Assembly (NCBI RefSeq): GCF_918698085.1
Contig: NZ_CAKKLP010000004.1
Location: forward strand, 1-64,000
Source: Chryseobacterium sp. Bi04
GTDB lineage: Bacteria > Bacteroidota > Bacteroidia > Flavobacteriales > Weeksellaceae
Direction: 5' to 3'
Length of the DNA stretch: 64,000 nt
The translations under genes were made by a program, and so were the position numbers. Below the pieces are notes generated by a model. It was not told the DNA's origin and did not search any database. It worked only from the letters and a program-made list of their open reading frames with translations. Positions 34,503 through 45,948 of this stretch are shown here, one piece after another. How positions within the stretch are numbered: position 1 is the stretch's first letter; each line of letters starts with the position of its first letter.

Positions 34503-34925
34503 ATGACTCCAGAGAAAACAAAACTTATTACAGACAGCTTCAACCGCTCGGAAACCTTGAAATTCTACAGGGCAGAACTGCTGGAAGTGGAAACAGATTT
34601 TATTTCTATAAAAATCCCTAAGATGGAAATGATGACCAGGAAAGCGGGAATGTTCAATGGGGCAATGATCGCTTCTTTAGTGGATGTTTCTTCGGGATAT
34701 GCAGCCGTAAGCCATTATAAGGAGGATTGCTACGTAGTGACAGTTGAGCTAAAGGTGAACTATTTACGACCTGCAATGGGTGATGCTCTGATATCAAAAT
34801 CATATGTCATTAAGGGCGGTACCAAAATCAGTGTGATCAGAACGGAAATTTATGTTCAGAATGAAGGTCCAGATTCAGAAAGTCATGTGGCGACTTCATT
34901 GGTGACCATGATGAAAATAAAATAA
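34503..34925 (+). CDS. PaaI-type hotdog thioesterase
   Basis: A 140-residue single hotdog-fold protein. The central helix and catalytic region is 'AGMFNGAMIASLVDVSSGYA' (about residues 48-67), where Asp or Glu assists thioester hydrolysis, followed by the strands 'CYVVTVELKVNYLRPAMGD' and 'ISKSYVIKGGTKISVIRTEI'. It probably hydrolyses an acyl-CoA; the chain or aryl specificity is unknown. It appears to be a stand-alone gene. Confidence 0.85.
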   Translation: MTPEKTKLITDSFNRSETLKFYRAELLEVETDFISIKIPKMEMMTRKAGMFNGAMIASLVDVSSGYAAVSHYKEDCYVVTVELKVNYLRPAMGDALISKSYVIKGGTKISVIRTEIYVQNEGPDSESHVATSLVTMMKIK

Positions 34926-35043
34926 AAGCTTCAGGATGGTGAAAGGCTAAAATATCTTTAAACAAAGGGTTTTATTGAATTTTTTTTACCGAAATGGAAT
35001 GGCTTTTGCTCAATATCCCCCATAAACATTAAAAAATAATAAT

Positions 35044-35388
35044 ATGAACTTAATTATCCGATTATTTATTACGGCGATAGTTGCGTATCTTTTAACAAAA
35101 GTTTTACCGGGAGTACAGTTTGAAGGATTTTCAACGGCAATCATCTTTGCCATTGTATTGGGAGTTTTAAACATTTTTGTTAAACCTATTTTAAGCCTTT
35201 TCGGACTTCCCCTTACCATTATTACACTAGGTTTCTTTGCCTTGGTAATTAATGCGGCAATTATTATGCTTGCAGATTATTTTATAGACAGTATGGTGGT
35301 AGATGGTTTCTGGTGGGCATTTATATTTAGCATTCTATTGTCCATTGTCACTTCTTTGGCAAGTTCAATGTTCTCAGATGGAGAGTAA
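35044..35388 (+). CDS. Phage-holin-IV family small membrane protein (YvlD-like)
   Basis: A 114-residue inner-membrane protein with four TM helices. The family signature is clear: 'VLPGVQFEGFSTAIIFAIVL', 'GVLNIFVKPILSLFGLPLTI' and 'NAAIIMLADYFIDSMVVDGF'. Despite the name, these proteins are widespread in chromosomes far from phages, and no phage gene is nearby. A terminator follows. Confidence 0.92.
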   Translation: MNLIIRLFITAIVAYLLTKVLPGVQFEGFSTAIIFAIVLGVLNIFVKPILSLFGLPLTIITLGFFALVINAAIIMLADYFIDSMVVDGFWWAFIFSILLSIVTSLASSMFSDGE

Positions 35389-35412
35389 TTAAAAACATAC
35401 AGATCAAAATAT

Positions 35413-35440
35413 AAATCCGCTCAACAAGCGGATTTTTTTA
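35413..35440. terminator. Terminator between convergent genes
   Basis: AAATCCGCT/AGCGGATTT arms followed by TTTTTT on the plus strand. Confidence 0.8.
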
Positions 35441-36301
35441 TTTTTTAATGAACTTCAACAATACTAAATTTCCCTTTGAATCTTTCAGTTTTAGAAAATA
35501 ATTTCCTGAAATAAGTTGATGAATAGAAATTTCTTTTACAAACTGGTCTTTTACAATCACTCTTCCATTCACATCTAGAATCTCGTATTCCTGAAAATTC
35601 CTGTCAGTATTTACTTTTAAAATATCTGAAACAGGATTCGGGTAAACTTTAATTAAAACATTGCTGTTTTTTTGCTGCGTTTCATGAGTCGCTAAAAATA
35701 AACATGAGGGTGGAGTTGTTATGATCCCGTCAGTAAAATCATAATACAAAGTACTTTCCATAGGAATCAAATTTGTACTGATAGTTGAAGGAATATTTTC
35801 AAAGAGGGTACAATTGTTAAAACGTACATTGGCACTTTCAAAATTTCTGGCAGCCTTATACCAGGATTCACATCCTGCGGGCTGCATTACGATCCCTGGC
35901 CAGAAGGTATCCATCGCAAATCCGTCAATAGAATTAGGATTCACCATATCAATCATTACACAGCTTCCGGTCCATGTAGAAGGAATTTTAAAGTAAATAT
36001 TAGCCGTAGGAATACTTCCTGTATAATATTTTTTACTGATGACAGCTGATAAACTTCCCTGGCCATCAACAAGAAATGCTTTGATTTCTTTATTCTGATC
36101 AATGGGAATCTGTACATTATTGACTGCTGAACCAGAACTTAATGTAGGTGTGCTTCCATCAGTAGTATAATAAATAGTTCCGTTTCCTGAAATAGTTGCC
36201 TGATAAGCGTTATAATAATGATTGGGAAAAGGGCTTATCGTTAACTGTGAAAAAAAGAAAGAAGACACAAAGAGTGCAGAAAAAAGGAGAAATTTTTTCA
36301 T
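35438..36301 (-). CDS. T9SS-exported protein with chitobiase-like and starch-binding-like domains
   Basis: A 287-residue exported protein. The signal peptide ends SFFFSQ. A chitobiase/beta-hexosaminidase C-terminal-like beta domain follows ('GNGTIYYTTDGSTPTLSSGS'), then a carbohydrate-binding-like module ('ANIYFKIPSTWTGSCVMIDM'). The C-terminus is a type A T9SS sorting domain: 'IKVYPNPVSDILKVN' and 'LISGNYFLKLKDSKGNLVLL'. There is no catalytic domain, so it probably binds carbohydrate at the cell surface or is released. It is divergent from the S9 peptidase. Confidence 0.85.
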   Translation of the reverse strand: MKKFLLFSALFVSSFFFSQLTISPFPNHYYNAYQATISGNGTIYYTTDGSTPTLSSGSAVNNVQIPIDQNKEIKAFLVDGQGSLSAVISKKYYTGSIPTANIYFKIPSTWTGSCVMIDMVNPNSIDGFAMDTFWPGIVMQPAGCESWYKAARNFESANVRFNNCTLFENIPSTISTNLIPMESTLYYDFTDGIITTPPSCLFLATHETQQKNSNVLIKVYPNPVSDILKVNTDRNFQEYEILDVNGRVIVKDQFVKEISIHQLISGNYFLKLKDSKGNLVLLKFIKK

Positions 36302-36423
36302 GTAAAATGGATATTAGTTTAGTTTTTATAAAATTAATAAAAATTCATTTGCATATTAACTATTTATTTTCAATATCGTAAAACTTAAATGTTAATTCTT
36401 TCGTCCGTTTTTATTTTAAATAT

Positions 36424-36431
36424 TAACTTTG
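36424..36431 (+). promoter_or_regulatory. -7 box for the S9 peptidase gene
   Basis: TAACTTTG matches TAnnTTTG, 78 bases before the start codon. TTTC at 36399-36402 lies 21 bases upstream. Confidence 0.4.
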
Positions 36432-36508
36432 GCAATCTTTGAATCTAATAAAAGGACTCTATGAGCCTTATCTGGTTTTATGAATCTGTAAAAAATGAAT
36501 ACTAACAT

Positions 36509-38503
36509 ATGAAACTTAAGTACAGCCTGCTGGCTCTGGCAGCTCCGCTTTTAATGAATGCACAACAACTAATGACGCCTGAAATTCTTTGGACTTTGAA
36601 AAAAGTAGGAGTACAGGCCGTTTCACCGGATCAAGCTTCCCTTATTTATAAAGTAGGACAGGTAGATCTGAAAACAGAGAAAACAAAAAATGAGAATTAT
36701 TTTCTAAATGTTCTTAATAATCAGTCTTCAAAAATAGATTTCGGTAAAAAAGCCCTGATTCAGTGGGATAAAAATGGAATCTATGCACAGGAAGGTGATA
36801 TCATCTATCTTTCAAAAGATGCCGGAAAAACCTGGACAGAATTCTATACCATAGGTGAGGCAGATAACATTGTTATTTCTCCTGACGGTAAAAGAATCGC
36901 TTTCAGCAAACAGGTTTTGGTTGAAAAATTGATGGGTAAAGATAAATACAGTGATACTCCTAAAACAACAGCTCAGGTATACACAGACCTGAACCACAGG
37001 CATTGGGATTATTTTAATGAAGGGAAATACAACCACGTATTTGTTGTCAATACTTCCGATAAAGTAGATGCTGCTAAAGATCTTTTAGAAGGGAAAACCT
37101 GGGATTCTCCTCAGAGACCTTTCGGAGGTGCTGAAGATTTTATCTGGAGCCCGGATTCTGCACAGCTTTTATACGTTACCAAACCTAAAAGCGGTAAAGA
37201 ATATGCAACAAGTACTAATACAGATATTTTTGCTTACGATTTAGCTTCAGGAACTACCAAGAACCTTACAGAATCTAATAAAGGATATGATCTTAATCCC
37301 AAATTCAGCCCGGATGGAAGATCATTGATCTGGCAGAGTATGGCCAGAGATGGCTATGAAGCAGATAAAAATGATGTAAAGATCATGGATTGGAAATCTG
37401 GTAAGACTACGAATCTTACTGCAGGTTGGGACGACAGCGTATCGGGAGATGTGCTTTGGGGAGCCGATTCAAAAACAGTTTACTTTACGGCAGCTTACAG
37501 AGGAACAAAACAGCTTTTCTCACTGGATTCAAAATCTGCAAAAGTACAGCAGATTACCAGAGGAGATTTTGATGTTAATGAAATCTTTACAGATAATAAA
37601 ACGTCACTTTTAGTAGGAAGAACAGATGTAAACCATGCCACAGAAATTTTCTCAGTAAATCTTAAAAACGGAGAAATGAAGCAGGTAACTGAAGCTAATA
37701 AAGGGGCTTATGCTAAGTTGGCTCAGGGTAAATCTGAACTTAAAATGGTAAAAACTTCGGATGGTAAAGAAATGGGGGTATGGTTCCATTATCCACCAAA
37801 TTTTGATCCTAATAAAAAATATCCAACGCTGGTATATTGCCAGGGTGGTCCACAGTCTGCATTGACACAGTACTTCAGCGTAAGATGGAACTTTGCTTTA
37901 ATGACTGCCAATGACTATATCGTAGTGGCTCCCAACAGAAGAGGAATGCCGGGATGGGGAACAAAATGGAATGAGGAGATCTCTAAAGATTGGGGTGGAC
38001 AGCCCATGAGAGATTATCTGGCAGCCACTGATTACGCAAAAACATTACCGTACGTAGATGGAGACAGAGTAGCTGCTGTAGGAGCAAGTTATGGTGGATA
38101 CAGCGTATTTATGCTGGCAGGAATACACGAAAACAGATTCAAAACGTTCATCGCCCACGATGGATTATTTGATATGAAATCATGGTACCTGACCACTGAG
38201 GAACTTTGGTTTGCGAACTGGGATATCGGCTCTCCATGGGAAAAGCCACTTCCAAAAGCCTATACAGAATTCAATCCAAGCAATTTTGTGGAAAAATGGA
38301 ATAAGCCAATCATGATTGTTCAGGGAGGAATTGATTTCCGTGTACCTTATGAACAAGGGCAGGAAGCTTTCCAGGCTGCAAAATTAAGAGGACTGAAATC
38401 TAAACTTGTTTATTTTCCAAATGAAAATCACTGGGTACTTCATCCACAAAACGGATTGGTATGGCAGAGGGAATTCTTCGATTGGTTGAAAGAAACATTA
38501 TAA
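36509..38503 (+). CDS. Exported S9 family (prolyl oligopeptidase/DPP-like) peptidase
   Basis: A 664-residue exported serine peptidase with a short signal peptide ('LLALAAPLLMNAQ'). The N-terminal half is a beta-propeller with repeated 'SPDG/SPDS' blades ('NIVISPDGKRIAFSK', 'DFIWSPDSAQLLYVT', 'NPKFSPDGRSLIWQS'). The C-terminal alpha/beta hydrolase has GASYGGY (catalytic Ser about residue 527), Asp in 'VQGGIDFRVPYEQGQ' and His in 'PNENHWVLHP'. The triad is complete. It removes dipeptides or cleaves oligopeptides in the periplasm. It ends in a terminator. Confidence 0.92.
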   Translation: MKLKYSLLALAAPLLMNAQQLMTPEILWTLKKVGVQAVSPDQASLIYKVGQVDLKTEKTKNENYFLNVLNNQSSKIDFGKKALIQWDKNGIYAQEGDIIYLSKDAGKTWTEFYTIGEADNIVISPDGKRIAFSKQVLVEKLMGKDKYSDTPKTTAQVYTDLNHRHWDYFNEGKYNHVFVVNTSDKVDAAKDLLEGKTWDSPQRPFGGAEDFIWSPDSAQLLYVTKPKSGKEYATSTNTDIFAYDLASGTTKNLTESNKGYDLNPKFSPDGRSLIWQSMARDGYEADKNDVKIMDWKSGKTTNLTAGWDDSVSGDVLWGADSKTVYFTAAYRGTKQLFSLDSKSAKVQQITRGDFDVNEIFTDNKTSLLVGRTDVNHATEIFSVNLKNGEMKQVTEANKGAYAKLAQGKSELKMVKTSDGKEMGVWFHYPPNFDPNKKYPTLVYCQGGPQSALTQYFSVRWNFALMTANDYIVVAPNRRGMPGWGTKWNEEISKDWGGQPMRDYLAATDYAKTLPYVDGDRVAAVGASYGGYSVFMLAGIHENRFKTFIAHDGLFDMKSWYLTTEELWFANWDIGSPWEKPLPKAYTEFNPSNFVEKWNKPIMIVQGGIDFRVPYEQGQEAFQAAKLRGLKSKLVYFPNENHWVLHPQNGLVWQREFFDWLKETL

Positions 38504-38530
38504 AAGTAATAACAATTATAGATCAATACA

Positions 38531-38553
38531 AACGGGCTTTGGCCCGTTTTTTT
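38531..38553 (+). terminator. Terminator after S9 peptidase, part of two-hairpin element copy 3
   Basis: AACGGGC/GCCCGTT arms with four-base loop, then TTTTT. GGCTTTGGCC here and ATGGCTTTAGACAAAA 38 bases on reproduce the layout of the two-hairpin GGCTTTAGCC repeat. Confidence 0.8.
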
Positions 38554-38601
38554 ATGGTCAAAAAGTTCTAATGGCTTTAGACAAAATTTATATATTTGAG
38601 C

Positions 38602-39093
38602 ATGCAAAACCGTATTTCTTCATTTTTACCACTTATCGATACACAGTCTGAAATTTTAATTTTAGGTTCTATTCCGGGAGTGAAATCACTGGAAAAGCAG
38701 CAATACTACGCTCATCCACAAAACAAATTCTGGAAGATTATTTTTGAATTGCTGAATGAAGAATTTACAGAAGATTACACGGAAAGAATCAATATTTTAA
38801 AGAAATACCATATTGCCCTCTGGGATGTTATTGATTCTTGTGAAAGAAAAGGAAGCCTGGATTCTGAGATTAAAAACGAAGAGGCCAATCAAATTGCTGA
38901 GCTGTTGGAAGAACACCCTAACATCAGAGCTGTTTTCTGCAACGGAGGAAAGTCTTATAAAAACCTACAGAAACTTCTAGGAAAAAACTATAGACTTCCA
39001 GTCTTTTTATTACCTTCTACAAGTCCGCTTCATACCGTTTCCTTTGAAAAGAAATATGAAGAGTGGAAGAAGATCCTGGAATTTCTGGATTGA
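38602..39093 (+). CDS. DNA-deoxyinosine/hypoxanthine glycosylase (UDG superfamily)
   Basis: A 163-residue cytoplasmic DNA-repair enzyme of the UDG-superfamily hypoxanthine glycosylase group. Motif 1 is 'LGSIPGVKSLEKQQYYAHPQ' (about residues 24-43), followed by NKFWKI. Motif 2 is STSPLHT near residue 143. The catalytic Asn side chain is probably in 'YAHPQNKFW'. It removes deaminated adenine (hypoxanthine) from DNA. The start is ATG 38602; a TAnnTTTG box ends three bases upstream, and the in-frame TTG at 38596 lies inside that box. Confidence 0.87.
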   Translation: MQNRISSFLPLIDTQSEILILGSIPGVKSLEKQQYYAHPQNKFWKIIFELLNEEFTEDYTERINILKKYHIALWDVIDSCERKGSLDSEIKNEEANQIAELLEEHPNIRAVFCNGGKSYKNLQKLLGKNYRLPVFLLPSTSPLHTVSFEKKYEEWKKILEFLD

Positions 39094-39139
39094 TGATTCA
39101 ATACTTAAAATTGAATCATAAAGATAACAGTCAGCATTA

Positions 39140-39205
39140 AGATTCCTGCGGAATGACAAATACTAAACACAGTCTATGCACACACTTTGTCATCCGCAGG
39201 AATCT
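39140..39205. repeat. Inverted repeat with GATTCCTGCGGA core
   Basis: Arms 39140-39160 and 39186-39205 are complementary over 20 bases with one bulge, around a 25-base loop. A further half-copy, GATTCCTGCGAATAACAA, is at 39371-39388. Confidence 0.8.
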
Positions 39206-39216
39206 AAACGTAGTAA

Positions 39217-39360
39217 GAATCTGCCTGAGCTACTCAATCTGTGAGAAAAGATAAACCACAAAAGCCACAAAATATTTTAGACACTTTAGATTTTTTTAAG
39301 TTAATATCAAACTGCTGAAAAGTTCATTTAAGTTTTTTAAAAATCTATGATTTTCTTATA
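39217..39360 (+). repeat. Diverged third copy of the long direct repeat
   Basis: Shares AACCACAAAAGCCACAAAA, TTTAGATTTTTTTAAG and ACTGCTGAAAAGTTCATTTA patterns with the units at 33272 and 33521, but with many substitutions. Confidence 0.55.
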
Positions 39361-39446
39361 TATACAGTTAGATTCCTGCGAATAACAAGGTAAATGGAAA
39401 TTCCAATCATTATCTTTTAACTTCATGGGAATTTGAAATCAAATGG

Positions 39447-39530
39447 TCAAATATACCAATTGAAGACTAAATGTTCCCCTCCTCTGGAGGGGTGGCGAAA
39501 ATTCGAAGAATTTTTGACGGGGTGGTTAAT
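39447..39530 (+). repeat. REP-like 84-base element, copy 2
   Basis: Ungapped match to 33769-33852 with seven differences. Some fall in the loop of the CCCCTCC-GGAGGGG hairpin, which leaves the stem intact. Confidence 0.85.
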
Positions 39531-39680
39531 GGCGTAAATCGATTTTTCACTACAAACCGAAGATCTGATTTAATCAAAATTTCGATGAAAGTATCTGATT
39601 TTCTACTGTATATGTGTTAGGAATAGAGAAAGCATCAGTCTTACTATATCAACAATCTGATCAATCTGTTAGGCGGGAAA

Positions 39681-40705
39681 TTAATCAGCTTTCAAGTATT
39701 TCCTTAATCCTTTTAACAGTTTCAGCTGATTGCGTGTCCTGTTGAGATTATGCTCAGGATATTGTATCGAATAATATGTGCTTCCATTCAGATAATCTGT
39801 CAGAAAACGAACTGCCTGAATATAGATTACCACCTGGGCTGCATAATCAAGATACTCAAGTTCTTTGAATACCAGCTTTTCTTTTAAATGAAGCAGAAAT
39901 CCATCTTTTACAGCCCTGTATATGGATGGACTAAAGTTTTTTATAGCACTTCCGTCATCTTCATTGGTTGTATTGGTGTAAGACCTTGCGATATCTCCGA
40001 AATCATACAATAAGGTAGAAATCATGATGGTATCCAGATCAATAACCGCTAAAGGACTGAAATCGGTATTAAAAAGAATATTTCTGACATTAGGATCTCC
40101 GTGTATGATTCGGCGGGGGAGATCATTATTTCTTTCCATTTCAATCCAGTATTGAGGTAAGAACAGCAAATCGTTAATTTCTTCAATCTCAGGAGAAGCG
40201 TTTTCTATAAGGGCTACATCGGCAGCATGTAATGAATCCCTGTAATCTGAAATTCTTTTTTCAAAATTGATGAAATCAGGAATTGGGGACTGGATATCCG
40301 GAATATCTCCTGTATTAATGGCATTAAGAAAACATCCTATTGCTTTTGCAGATTCATAGGCAGAGGCTTGATCATGAATTTTAAAAAGGGTTTTTGCATT
40401 TTCTATAAAACTGGATAACCTCCATGAATCCATATTTTCATCATAGACGATAAAACTTCCCGTTAAAGATGGAATGGGCTTTATAAGCTGCAGAGGATAA
40501 TTTCCATTTTCTAAACGTTGATTGACAACAATATGGTTATTGATGATAATCTCCGGCTGTTTGAAAACGGCACGATTAATCTTTTGCAGGATAAACTTTT
40601 TCTGTTGATTTTTATCTTCTAAAAGATAGGTCGTATTGATCAGTCCATCCGTAATGGGGGAAATGTTATAACTATTGGTGCCAATAAACTGATTCACAAT
40701 GCTGT

Positions 40706-40715
<10 letters not shown>
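39681..40715 (-). CDS. APH-fold sugar kinase, probably N-acetylhexosamine 1-kinase (NahK-like)
   Basis: A 344-residue cytoplasmic phosphotransferase of the aminoglycoside-phosphotransferase fold. The N-lobe has 'ITDGLINTTYLLEDKNQQKK' and 'FILQKINRAVF' (nucleotide-binding Lys). The catalytic loop is 'IIHGDPNVRNILFN' (Asp about residue 208) and the metal Asp is in 'LAVIDLDTIM'. It overlaps the nucleotidyltransferase by ten bases and ends an operon begun by a GH109-type glycosidase. By family and context it probably phosphorylates GalNAc or GlcNAc at C1. Substrate identity is inference. Confidence 0.82.
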
Positions 40716-43001
<2,286 letters not shown>

Positions 43002-43050
43002 CTATTTTTTTTCTAAATATATTAAAACTTTTGTAAATCGCGGCGAAGAG

Positions 43051-43138
43051 AGTACTGGAGTGGGAGAGTATTAGAGTACTAGAGTGGGAGAGTATTAGAG
43101 TATTAGAGTATTAGAGTATTAGAGTATTAGAGTGGGAG
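43051..43138. repeat. Octamer tandem repeat, eleven units
   Basis: Eleven contiguous 8-base units, consensus AGTATTAG with variants AGTGGGAG, AGTACTAG and AGTACTGG, ending with five identical AGTATTAG units before the last AGTGGGAG. The array begins 50 bases upstream of the GH109 operon start codon. Confidence 0.9.
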
Positions 43139-43188
43139 AATATAAAATAGCTTATGGTGTACATCTCTGATATCTAGTATCTAGCCTC

Positions 43189-44265
43189 TTACTGTCCAAA
43201 ATAAGCCATAATCAGTCTTTCTCTCATTTTATTTAAATACTTAATGTCTTTTGTATTGGACAGAATAATTAAGGTAAGATCATTTTTATCGGCTAGATGT
43301 ACCCAGTTGGCACTATGCCCATAGCCTTCACCCTGACGTTCTACAAAAAGAGTATGTACAGAACCGAATTTTTTAGGATATACCCAAAATCCAAGTGCTG
43401 TATCTTCAAGTTTTTTATCAGGAGTAAGCATGGTGTTTAGTGTTGTTTTATTAAATAAGGTATGGTTGAATAAGGCCTGATCAAAGAGTAGGAGATCTTT
43501 GGGAGTAGAATACATGGCTCCGGCAGAATAAAAATTGTCAATATAGGTGTTGGTGGGTGTATGAAGAGCAAATACATTTTCACCATCAGCCGTATAACCA
43601 TCATCAATATTCCGGATAATATCATTGTGATGAAGAAATCCTGTGTTCTGCATTTTCAGAGGAGTTAATATCTGCTCTTTAAGAACGTTTTCAAAAGGTT
43701 GGTGGTATATTTTTTCAATAATCTTTCCAAGGAGAATAAAATCACCATTGTTATAGCTGAATTTTGTGCCAGGTTTATCGATCAGCTTTTCAGAGAGAAA
43801 AGTACTGATAAAATCATCCAGATCCCATATCGTATTATCATAAGCCTGATGAATAAGTTCAGGCGAACTGATGTCTTTGTTTTCTCTACCACTGCTGTAG
43901 GTCAACAAATTTCTTATCGTTGCTTTTTGGGCCGCTTCTCCTTTATATTCGGGATAATAGGTGGAAATAGGAGCGTCTAAATTTATTTTTCCTCTTTCAT
44001 AAAGCTGCATGATCAATGCTGCCGTAAAAGTTTTGGTCAGCGAGAAGATATGAAACCTGGTTTCATCTGAAAAAGGAATATTATAGTGTCTGTCTGATAA
44101 ACCTTTGTAGGTAAGTAATTCAATCCTGCCACCTTTAGCAACCAATACACTCCCATTGAAATTATCTTTCTGCACGCAGGAGTCAATGACCTGCTCAACT
44201 TTCTGTATCTGAGGATAGGCCAGATGAATCATCATCAGCAGCATTCCTGACAGTATTTTTTTCAT
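43189..44265 (-). CDS. Exported serine hydrolase, beta-lactamase/class C-like family
   Basis: A 358-residue exported protein with signal peptide ('ILSGMLLMMIHLAYPQ'). The three motifs of the penicillin-recognising fold are: SLTK (Ser nucleophile, about residue 76, in 'FHIFSLTKTFTAAL'), YNN in 'TKFSYNNGDFILLG', and 'GYGHSANWVHL' as the third (H-x-G-like) motif. Such proteins may be D-aminopeptidases, esterases or peptidoglycan hydrolases; a true beta-lactamase role is unlikely without other evidence. It follows the M61 peptidase gene with a 90-base gap. Confidence 0.88.
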   Translation of the reverse strand: MKKILSGMLLMMIHLAYPQIQKVEQVIDSCVQKDNFNGSVLVAKGGRIELLTYKGLSDRHYNIPFSDETRFHIFSLTKTFTAALIMQLYERGKINLDAPISTYYPEYKGEAAQKATIRNLLTYSSGRENKDISSPELIHQAYDNTIWDLDDFISTFLSEKLIDKPGTKFSYNNGDFILLGKIIEKIYHQPFENVLKEQILTPLKMQNTGFLHHNDIIRNIDDGYTADGENVFALHTPTNTYIDNFYSAGAMYSTPKDLLLFDQALFNHTLFNKTTLNTMLTPDKKLEDTALGFWVYPKKFGSVHTLFVERQGEGYGHSANWVHLADKNDLTLIILSNTKDIKYLNKMRERLIMAYFGQ

Positions 44266-44356
44266 GGGGAATATATTTTTAGTTTAGTACTGAATTACTT
44301 ACGTTAAAAGTAATCAATTATTTACGTATTATAACCCATATTATTATATTGAATGT

Positions 44357-45892
44357 TTACTGATCTATCCATGCTTTCCTTAACGCTAACTGTTTTGCAT
44401 TGAGATTAGAGGAAAGACTTACTTTTCCGGTAGTTTCATCATATGTAAAACCAACTTTTCCCAGATATTCTTTCAAAGGAACGGGTTGGGTACCTTCAAT
44501 AAAATCCCTGAAAAATGTATGTATTTCCGGGAAAGTCATTTTTGTAATTTCATCAAACAGGTCATCATCATTAAAATATTTGCCTTCACCGTATTTTTTC
44601 ATCAGCTGTAACATTAGATCCTGAGTTCCCATTTTTCCTCCGGAAAGCTCCCGTAATCTGATATCCAGACACATGCCCAGTAATGGTCCTTTTTGATAAA
44701 AATTCATATATTGGTCTTGTCTTTCCATGGCATTCTTACTGATCTCCGTGAAAGACAGCTTGTTGTCAAACTCTTTCATACCCTTTATCTTTTCTTCCAG
44801 GGTTTTTTCAAAATCCTCCAGGCCAATCATTTTTTGTTTTATAGGCATATGGATGGTTGCATATTCCGTCATTCCCTCATATAGCCACAGATGTTTGGAT
44901 AGAGAAGGATGTAGAAAATCGTAATGCTGAATTTCTCCTGAATGAATGTTGAGAGGAGTAATAATATGAAAGAATTCATGAGAAGCGACCCTGTTTAGAG
45001 CATTGGGAAGAAACTTCATATTCCCAGACCGGTACAGGCAGACTGTCGATTGAGAATGCTCCAGCCCATCTCCCATGAATCCGCTTTCATTTGAAGGTTC
45101 ATAGTAAATCAAAAAGGCATATTTGTTTACCGGTAATGATCCTCCCAGATAAGCTTGCTGGTTTTTCAAAATGTTCTCTATCTCAAGAGCTATTTTTTTT
45201 GAATAATGCCTTTCTTTCTTATTATAAAATGAAACAAGAACTTCAGTATGCCCTATTTTCAGCCAGGTGGTATCAGGAACACAGTATAAAACAGGGGAGT
45301 CCACCAGCTGGCGGTAATCTTTGGCCCATACGACATCTGTATTTTTATCTTTTTGTTTGTAATCCAGCGCAGAAGAGGCGTAAAAATCTTTATTTTTTGT
45401 AATATTAATTTGATAGGGAATATCTTTCATTTCCTCAAAATATCCCACCAAAGAATTATAATTGATGACAAAAACACTGTCTTTACTAAATGTACTGCCC
45501 GCAGATTTAGCTCCATGGGTATCTTTTTCTAAAGAATCCCATCCATCGGCTACCTGATATGATATTTTGTTGACATGCTTAAGGTCATGTACCATCCAGC
45601 TGTTTTGATCCAGACGCTCGACAGGTATTTTTTTTCCTTTTTTATCAGTAGCCACAAGATTAGAAACATACTGACCGAAATTCATGGCCTGATAAAACCC
45701 GGGAACCAGTTTGGGAATAATAAACTTCCCTTGTTTAAGGTTATTTTTGGGTGGCGTAAAAGAAACTTTGACTTCATCATTCGATAGATGAAGAAGGTCG
45801 ATATGATATGCGTAATTTTCCTTTGATGCTTGGGCAATAATTGTAGAAGGAAATATAACCAGTACAAAAACTAACTTGATCAGGTTATTCAT
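44357..45892 (-). CDS. Exported M61 family metallopeptidase
   Basis: A 511-residue exported peptidase with signal peptide ('LVFVLVIFPSTIIAQ'). The N-terminal beta domain (about residues 25-200) precedes the gluzincin active site HEFFH in 'VASHEFFHIITPLNIHSG', with the third zinc ligand Glu expected in 'LWLYEGMTEYATIHM' about 30 residues later. M61 proteins usually end in a PDZ domain and reach about 600 residues; this one ends soon after the catalytic domain and I see no PDZ. It probably cleaves N-terminal Gly or Ala peptides in the periplasm. Confidence 0.88.
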   Translation of the reverse strand: MNNLIKLVFVLVIFPSTIIAQASKENYAYHIDLLHLSNDEVKVSFTPPKNNLKQGKFIIPKLVPGFYQAMNFGQYVSNLVATDKKGKKIPVERLDQNSWMVHDLKHVNKISYQVADGWDSLEKDTHGAKSAGSTFSKDSVFVINYNSLVGYFEEMKDIPYQINITKNKDFYASSALDYKQKDKNTDVVWAKDYRQLVDSPVLYCVPDTTWLKIGHTEVLVSFYNKKERHYSKKIALEIENILKNQQAYLGGSLPVNKYAFLIYYEPSNESGFMGDGLEHSQSTVCLYRSGNMKFLPNALNRVASHEFFHIITPLNIHSGEIQHYDFLHPSLSKHLWLYEGMTEYATIHMPIKQKMIGLEDFEKTLEEKIKGMKEFDNKLSFTEISKNAMERQDQYMNFYQKGPLLGMCLDIRLRELSGGKMGTQDLMLQLMKKYGEGKYFNDDDLFDEITKMTFPEIHTFFRDFIEGTQPVPLKEYLGKVGFTYDETTGKVSLSSNLNAKQLALRKAWIDQ

Positions 45893-45948
45893 CTGCTTTT
45901 GTTTTTAACTGATACGAAAGTACAAAAATTGCCCAAGGTTAAAGAGCT

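Larger units (their letters stand above)
39094..39680. other. Repeat-rich gene-free region
   Basis: Contains a long inverted repeat (39140-39205), a diverged copy of the long direct repeat (about 39217-39360) and the second REP-like element (39447-39530). No coding sequence seen. Confidence 0.6.

Noticed and set aside
35044..35388. Holin-family gene as evidence of a prophage
   Set aside because: The family is chromosomal and widespread; no capsid, tail, integrase or lysin genes are near.
43051..43138. Octamer array considered as a CRISPR array
   Set aside because: Units are eight bases, contiguous and without spacers; no cas genes nearby.
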